The position numbers and the translations under genes are program-made. From Bacteroidota bacterium (GTDB lineage: Bacteria; Bacteroidota; Ignavibacteria; Kryptoniales; JAKASW01): a stretch of DNA of 56,399 nt. Positions 52,170 to 56,399 of the stretch are shown piece after piece; the first letter of the stretch is position 1, and each line of letters begins with the position of its first letter. The notes beneath the pieces were generated by a model, which was not told the origin of the DNA, made no database searches, and saw only the letters and a program-made list of their open reading frames with translations. The DNA is taken from NCBI GenBank assembly GCA_021794075.1, contig JAJYRM010000012.1:1-56399 (forward strand). The letters run 5' to 3'.

Positions 52170-52534
52170 TACCTCTGTAAGGTTGTAAATGTCAATGGAT
52201 CCATCGGCGGAGACAGACTCCACCCTTGGACATCATCGATTACCTAATGATGCCAACCATAGACCCGCTCAGAGGAATGGTCTAGAAAAGATGGCGAAAA
52301 CGATTATCGCCTTTCACTGCCGGGCATAAGTTACTATAAGATGCCTATTCAATTCAATATGTCGTCATTTTTTCCCAGAACTTGAGGAGAATTTCAACAT
52401 TCCTATGTCGCACTTCCGACAATTCTGAGGGCCAGTCGTGGGTAGCTCCAGCGACTGTTGTGTCGCAGAGTTCCGGGAATATCTTATGGCGCGTGCGCCA
52501 TCGATATCCGGTCCGTTCTTTTCTGATTCACCCG
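52170..52534. other. Intergenic region between cytochrome and asparaginase-like gene
   Basis: About 365 bases with no supported gene. A GAGGAG (52385-52390) is followed only by an 8-codon frame. The cytochrome promoter should lie here but is not obvious. Confidence 0.5.
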
Positions 52535-52565
52535 TTGAGTCTTTCATATCATTCCAGTTAAATTG
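52535..52565 (+). promoter_or_regulatory. Putative promoter of the asparaginase-like/tag operon
   Basis: TTG (52535-52537) and TAAATTG (52559-52565) are 21 bases apart. The predicted start is within a few bases of ATG 52573, so the transcript may be nearly leaderless. Confidence 0.4.
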
Positions 52566-52572
52566 TCTCATC

Positions 52573-53061
52573 ATGGCAATTATGATCTTCATTACGGGTG
52601 GGACTTTCGACAAGGAATACAATGAGCTCACGGGGAAACTGTATTTCAAAGACAGCCATCTCCAGGAGATGCTGAGACTCGGCAGATGCAAGCTTGACGT
52701 CGATGTTAGGACACTTATGATGATGGACAGTCTTGAGATTACAGATGCGGACAGAGGGATTATACTCGAGAACTGTTTGTCGTGCGAAGACGAGAAGATA
52801 GTCATCACTCATGGTACGGACACTATGGAATTGACTGCTCAATTGCTCGGAAAGTCTATCAAGGACAAGACGGTAGTCCTTACAGGTGCTATGATTCCCT
52901 ACAAGTTTGGAAGCTCCGACGGGCTGTTCAATCTTGGAAGCGCTCTCGCGTTTGTCCAGACTCTGCCGCACGGCGTGTACATTGCGATGAACGGCATGTA
53001 TTTCAATTGGGACAATGTCCGCAAGAACAGGAAGACGGGCGAGTTCGAGGAAATAAAATGA
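52573..53061 (+). CDS. Asparaginase-fold protein, N-terminal domain only
   Basis: The product is 162 residues from ATG 52573 (ATG 52582 also possible). It has both catalytic triads of type I/II asparaginases: MIFITGGTFDKEYNE with the nucleophile Thr, and VITHGTDTMELTAQLL with Thr-Asp. AMIPYKFGSSDGLFNLGSALAF and GVYIAMNG follow. Full asparaginases have about 330 residues and a C-terminal domain that completes the dimer active site; this one ends after the first domain. Short stand-alone versions are known as asparaginase-domain proteins; the substrate is unclear. Its stop overlaps the tag start (ATGA). Confidence 0.88.
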   Translation: MAIMIFITGGTFDKEYNELTGKLYFKDSHLQEMLRLGRCKLDVDVRTLMMMDSLEITDADRGIILENCLSCEDEKIVITHGTDTMELTAQLLGKSIKDKTVVLTGAMIPYKFGSSDGLFNLGSALAFVQTLPHGVYIAMNGMYFNWDNVRKNRKTGEFEEIK

Positions 53062-53639
53062 GCATTACTCGGTGCCCGTGGCCGTCGGATGACCCCCTGA
53101 TGATCGAGTACCATGATACGGAATGGGGAGTGCCTCTTCACGACGACAAAATGATTTTCGAGTTCCTCATACTTGAGGGGATGCAGGCGGGACTCAGCTG
53201 GTCGACTATACTTCACAAACGCGAAAACTTCAGGAAGGCATTCGCGGGATTCGATGTCGAGAAGGTCGCGAGATTTGATGGAAGGAAAGTCAGGAGTCTC
53301 CTGAATGATGCCGGCATCATCAGGAACCAGTTGAAAATACTCGCCGCTATCACAAACGCCAGGCAATTCATCAAGGTCCAAGAGGAATTCGGGACATTCG
53401 ACAATTACATCTGGCGATTTGTCGACGGGAAACCAAAAATAAATCATCTCCGATCGTTGAATGACATTCGTGCGACGAGCGAAGAGTCCGACGCAATGAG
53501 CAAGGATTTGAAAGGACGAGGTTTCAAGTTCGTCGGTTCGACAATCTGTTACGCTCATATGCAGGCAACGGGAATGGTTAACGACCATCTGATGGCATGC
53601 TTCAGATATAAGGAACTGAAAAAGGATACGGGCAAGTAA
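53058..53639 (+). CDS. tag: DNA-3-methyladenine glycosylase I
   Basis: The 193-residue product starts at ATG 53058, coupled to the previous gene. It has the Tag signature from the first residues: RCPWPSDDPLMIEYHDTEWGVPLHDDKMIFEFLILEGMQAGLSWSTILHKRENFRKAF, the DNA-contact and base-pocket residues Glu and Trp, NDAGIIRNQLKI, and the C-terminal FKFVGSTICYAHMQATGMVNDH with the zinc-type Cys and His. It removes 3-methyladenine from alkylated DNA. Pairing with an asparaginase-like protein is unusual. Confidence 0.95.
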   Translation: MSITRCPWPSDDPLMIEYHDTEWGVPLHDDKMIFEFLILEGMQAGLSWSTILHKRENFRKAFAGFDVEKVARFDGRKVRSLLNDAGIIRNQLKILAAITNARQFIKVQEEFGTFDNYIWRFVDGKPKINHLRSLNDIRATSEESDAMSKDLKGRGFKFVGSTICYAHMQATGMVNDHLMACFRYKELKKDTGK

Positions 53640-53715
53640 GGTAATCTGCCCGCACCGAAGTCCCGTCGGTCATCGGATGGCTTTGTCATTTGATGTGCCA
53701 TGAAAGGAGCAATGC

Positions 53716-54348
53716 ATGAAGAGGCTGTTTGCGGTTTCTTGGGCGGTGCTATTAATGATTCCGGGGCTGGGCATCGCGCAGCAATACGAAAAGCTTCCCT
53801 TGCCGGATACCTCGGGCGGACTGCCGTTGATGCAGACCCTAAAGGAGCGAAAGTCTTCGAGGTCGTTCGCCGATAAACCGGTAAGTCCTCAAATACTGTC
53901 AAACCTGCTCTGGGCCGCGTTTGGAATTAATCGCCCCGACGGGAGGCGTACCGCACCTTCCGCGATGAACTGGCTAGAAATCGATATCTACATCGCCTCG
54001 CAAAAGGGACTTTTCATCTATGACGCTCAATCAAATTCGATGAGGCTTTTATCGCGTTACGACATTCGCGGCACGACCGGAACACAGGACTTCGTGAAGA
54101 CAGCTCCGGTCAATCTTATTTATGTCGCCGACATGTCTGAGGTGCGAAGCGTCAGCAAAGAAAATGAAGACCTTTGGGTCGGAGCTGATTGTGGATTCAT
54201 AGCCCAGAACGTTTATCTTTTTTGCGCTTCCGAAGGGCTGGTTTGTGTCGTGAGAGGGTCTATTAACAAAAAAGAGTTGGCGAACGCGATGAATCTGCGT
54301 CCGGATCAGAAAATTATCTTGGCACAAAGTGTTGGATATCCAAAATAA
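53716..54348 (+). CDS. Exported nitroreductase-fold protein (SagB/ThcOx-like)
   Basis: The 210-residue product follows AAAGGAG and has a signal peptide (MKRLFAVSWAVLLMIPGLGIAQQ). The mature part is a single nitroreductase domain: LMQTLKERKSSRSFADKPVSPQILSNLLWAAFGINRPDGRRTAPSAMNWLEIDIYIAS, where RKSSRSF binds FMN phosphate and the APSAMN stretch is the substrate loop, then GADCGFIAQNVYLFCASEGLVCVVRGSI. It resembles the SagB/ThcOx oxidase branch. An FMN enzyme with an export signal is uncommon, since FMN is normally loaded in the cytoplasm. It is monocistronic. Confidence 0.88.
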   Translation: MKRLFAVSWAVLLMIPGLGIAQQYEKLPLPDTSGGLPLMQTLKERKSSRSFADKPVSPQILSNLLWAAFGINRPDGRRTAPSAMNWLEIDIYIASQKGLFIYDAQSNSMRLLSRYDIRGTTGTQDFVKTAPVNLIYVADMSEVRSVSKENEDLWVGADCGFIAQNVYLFCASEGLVCVVRGSINKKELANAMNLRPDQKIILAQSVGYPK

Positions 54349-54518
54349 AAGCGAACTGCGCTAAGGATTAATGAGACTAGAGATTTGAAAATTAAGTTTC
54401 CGTCTGGCATGCGAGTTGGCGGCTTAGCTGGTTTCAGGTGGTTAACGGGAAATAGAAGCGTTCTATTAATGGCGCGAGTTTATCGAAAGCCTTTTGTTAA
54501 CCTATTAGGAGGTTGGTC

Positions 54519-54638
54519 ATGCTCGATATGAAAGATGAACAACGGTGGATACGCCTGGCGCTGGTCACGAAGATTTTGAAAGTAGCCATGGTCTTAATAT
54601 TCGTTGCATTTCTTATCTGGCTTAAGTGGGGGAGATGA
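54519..54638 (+). CDS. 39-residue single-pass membrane protein
   Basis: ATG 54519 sits behind a near-perfect ribosome site (TTAGGAGG, 54506-54513). It opens a 39-codon frame ending TGA 54636-54638. Residues 1-12 are polar and charged (MLDMKDEQRWIR). Residues 13-35 are a strong transmembrane helix, with a Lys near its start (LALVTKILKVAMVLIFVAFLIW), followed by LKWGR. The charge pattern suggests the C terminus stays in the cytoplasm or the helix is marginal in topology. I recognise no family. The ribosome site and the hydrophobic helix are the evidence that it is real. Flanking intergenic stretches (54349-54518, 54639-54844) hold nothing else I can support. Confidence 0.65.
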   Translation: MLDMKDEQRWIRLALVTKILKVAMVLIFVAFLIWLKWGR

Positions 54639-54844
54639 CCTTCTTTCGATAAGTGGAAGTTGCTTTCCTCCAAGTCAAAGATCGACTCAGTCCACAGTGG
54701 GGTTGTATATTTCTCCTTGCCTTGATATACTTCGGCTGCGTTGCCGATTATTGAAAAAATCAAAAAATGATTTGGAGAGCGGGAATTGGTCCGGCCGAAA
54801 AAATTTTTGCCATCGTTAAATGTAGGTCTTGGGCGGTTTCTTTT

Positions 54845-56399
54845 ATGATTCGCACGGGGTCAGCGGCGGTTGCTCTGCTATTCTGTTCCTATGTCGTGGG
54901 CTTAGCCCAATCGACAGCCAATTTTCAGTGGTCCAGGTCGGGCGTCGCCTCTGTCGGGGTTGTCAATGCTTTGGCGATGAGCCCGGGTGCGGGGACTTCG
55001 GCGGGAGGTTATATCCTTGCCGGTACCGCGAGCGGAGGGCAGACAAGTAGCGGCTTTCCGACTGGTGGCGTCTATCGGTCATCCGATGACGGCGCTACGT
55101 GGGTTCTCACCGGACTGTCTGGGAAGTGGGTACAATGTCTGGCGATCAGCGATTCAGGCCTGGTCTATGCCGGAACCGCAATAGGCCAGGGTCTCTATGT
55201 GTCTACCGACAGCGGAAACAGTTGGAACGCAACGAACCTAACCGGTTACTCCGTTCAATGTCTCGCCACAAACGGCGGACTCGTCTTCGCCGGCACATAC
55301 AGCAGCGGGCTCTACGTCTCAACAGATCATGGCGTAAGTTGGAAGTCATCGGACAGCGGATTAGTCTCTTATAATGCTTCGGGTCAGCCCAGCGTTACCG
55401 CGCTCGCCGTCAACGGCGGAGAAATCATCGCTGGCACGAATGCGGGCGTTTATTTCTCAAATGACAACGGCCAGAGTTGGATCCGCGATGGACTGGACAA
55501 TCAGTATGTGAATTCGCTTGCCGTATTGGGAGCCGGTTCATCGAGTTCGAAGGTATTTGCTGGTACGAATTTCGGAGTATTCATCAATGCGGGCGGCGAT
55601 ACTAATTGGTCTGTCGCGAATACCGGGCTAACCGATAGCTCGGTTACCAGCGTGGCGGTACTGGGAAGCAACATATATGCCTCGACAGGTAGCGGTCTTT
55701 TTGTCTCAGGCAACGGCGGCAAAAATTGGACTGAAGCCAACTTGGGTTTATCATTTCCCAACATCCCCGCTTTAGCCTCAAATGATTCGAGCCTCATTGC
55801 AGGGACGGCAGGGAGCGGAATTTTTCTATCGCATGATGGCCTCAACTGGCTCGCGATAAATTCAGACGTGTCCGGGACCACGGTTGATGGCTTCATGCTG
55901 GATGGGAGCGCAATATATGCCGCAACTAGCGGAGGTATTTACTTCTCGCCTGATAGCGGACGTACGTGGAGCCCAAGAAGCAGCGGATTAATAAATGACC
56001 AGGTGACATCACTTTCCGTGAACGGAAGTTCTATTTTTGCTGGGACAACATACGGGCTTTACGTTTCGAATGATAACGGTGAAACATGGACGATCGTTGA
56101 CAGCATGGCGACAAGGGCGATCTCCGCGCTGGTTTCGAATTCGGGGACGCTGTTTGCCGGTACGAGCTCTCAGGGTGTTTATATTTCTACGGATAACGGT
56201 AGCACATGGGCGCCGGCCGACAGCGGGTTGAAGGGCCTTGCCATATCCGGCTTCACCGTTGGCGGCGGAACCGTCTTTGTCGCGACAAACGGCGCCGGTG
56301 CATATTCATACACTGGCGGTTTGCCGACCTGGTCAGCAGTGAATGCTGGTCTTTCAAACGCCGCGATAACATGTATTACCTCCAATGGGTCGAATCTCT
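54845..56399 (+). CDS. Secreted Asp-box/BNR beta-propeller protein (partial, runs off the window)
   Basis: From ATG 54845 the frame is open for 518 codons to the window edge. A signal peptide (MIRTGSAAVALLFCSYVVGLAQ) is followed by about ten blades of 45-60 residues, each with FAGTxxGxYxSxDxGxxW: SSDDGATW, STDSGNSW, STDHGVSW, SNDNGQSW, SPDSGRTW, SNDNGETW and STDNGSTW among them. These are Asp-box repeats as in sialidase/Ycf48-like propellers. In this lineage such proteins usually end in a T9SS tail, which would lie outside the window. No enzymatic residues are visible; it is probably a surface or secreted binding protein. The ribosome site is weak (CTTGGGCGG). Confidence 0.85.
   Translation, partial: MIRTGSAAVALLFCSYVVGLAQSTANFQWSRSGVASVGVVNALAMSPGAGTSAGGYILAGTASGGQTSSGFPTGGVYRSSDDGATWVLTGLSGKWVQCLAISDSGLVYAGTAIGQGLYVSTDSGNSWNATNLTGYSVQCLATNGGLVFAGTYSSGLYVSTDHGVSWKSSDSGLVSYNASGQPSVTALAVNGGEIIAGTNAGVYFSNDNGQSWIRDGLDNQYVNSLAVLGAGSSSSKVFAGTNFGVFINAGGDTNWSVANTGLTDSSVTSVAVLGSNIYASTGSGLFVSGNGGKNWTEANLGLSFPNIPALASNDSSLIAGTAGSGIFLSHDGLNWLAINSDVSGTTVDGFMLDGSAIYAATSGGIYFSPDSGRTWSPRSSGLINDQVTSLSVNGSSIFAGTTYGLYVSNDNGETWTIVDSMATRAISALVSNSGTLFAGTSSQGVYISTDNGSTWAPADSGLKGLAISGFTVGGGTVFVATNGAGAYSYTGGLPTWSAVNAGLSNAAITCITSNGSNL

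Noticed and set aside
1-56399. CRISPR arrays, insertion sequences, integrases, phage genes
   Set aside because: No evenly spaced short repeats, no transposase or integrase motifs, and no terminal inverted repeats were seen. The only repeats are protein-domain repeats.

Overview
The window is chromosomal DNA of a Gram-negative bacterium, most likely of the Bacteroidota/Chlorobiota/Ignavibacteriota group (inference). The evidence is: two large secreted proteins ending in type IX secretion (T9SS) type A sorting domains with an NYPNPFNP start; promoter-like sites of the form TTG-N20/21-TAnnTTTG; a complete Kdo/LPS-export gene block; a Bacteroidota-type histone H1-like protein; and a small family-B DNA polymerase. 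Coding density is high and most neighbours are translationally coupled through ATGA, GTGA or TTGA overlaps. There are no CRISPR arrays, insertion sequences or phage genes. One tRNA gene (Arg, ACG) is present.

Layout: 1-2600 is a decaying accessory zone (fragment, orphan PAS protein, broken two-component-type propeller gene). 2626-11454 carries two giant surface proteins, one with beta-helix repeats, a dockerin-like and a cohesin-like domain, the next with three cohesin-like domains and FnIII modules; both have T9SS tails. 12114-13372 has tRNA-Arg, then OsmC, glutaredoxin and GroES. 13438-15267 (minus) is a glycogen-debranching-type enzyme. 15374-22895 is an envelope block: a 1000-residue TPR protein, a di-haem cytochrome, a plugless outer-membrane barrel, a SPOR protein, TonB and endonuclease III. 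Then come a thioredoxin-fold protein, a thioesterase and Pta. 26396-31538 is kdsA-kdsC-kdsD-lptC-OstA-lptB, i.e. Kdo synthesis plus LPS transport.

31786-34259 is an aromatic amino-acid operon (DAHP synthase, prephenate dehydrogenase). Its leader contains a reading frame with seven consecutive Phe/Tyr codons, so I read it as an attenuator; it is the most interesting signal in the window. 34260-38737 (minus) has uridine kinase plus family-B polymerase, and citrate synthase with a clear terminator. 39136-43822 has small envelope proteins, then a deoxyhypusine-synthase-like gene coupled to argJ, followed by a histone H1-like gene. 43924-49942 (minus) has a histidine kinase overlapping a receiver protein, and a DUF4159-DUF4175 pair. 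50025-56399 has DedA, a seven-haem NapC-like cytochrome, an asparaginase-fold protein coupled to tag, an exported nitroreductase, a 39-residue membrane protein, and a partial secreted propeller that runs off the end.

Functionally the window mixes housekeeping metabolism (arginine, aromatic amino acids, citrate, acetyl phosphate) with a heavy investment in the cell envelope. Family assignments come from reading motifs in translated sequence; no database search was run.
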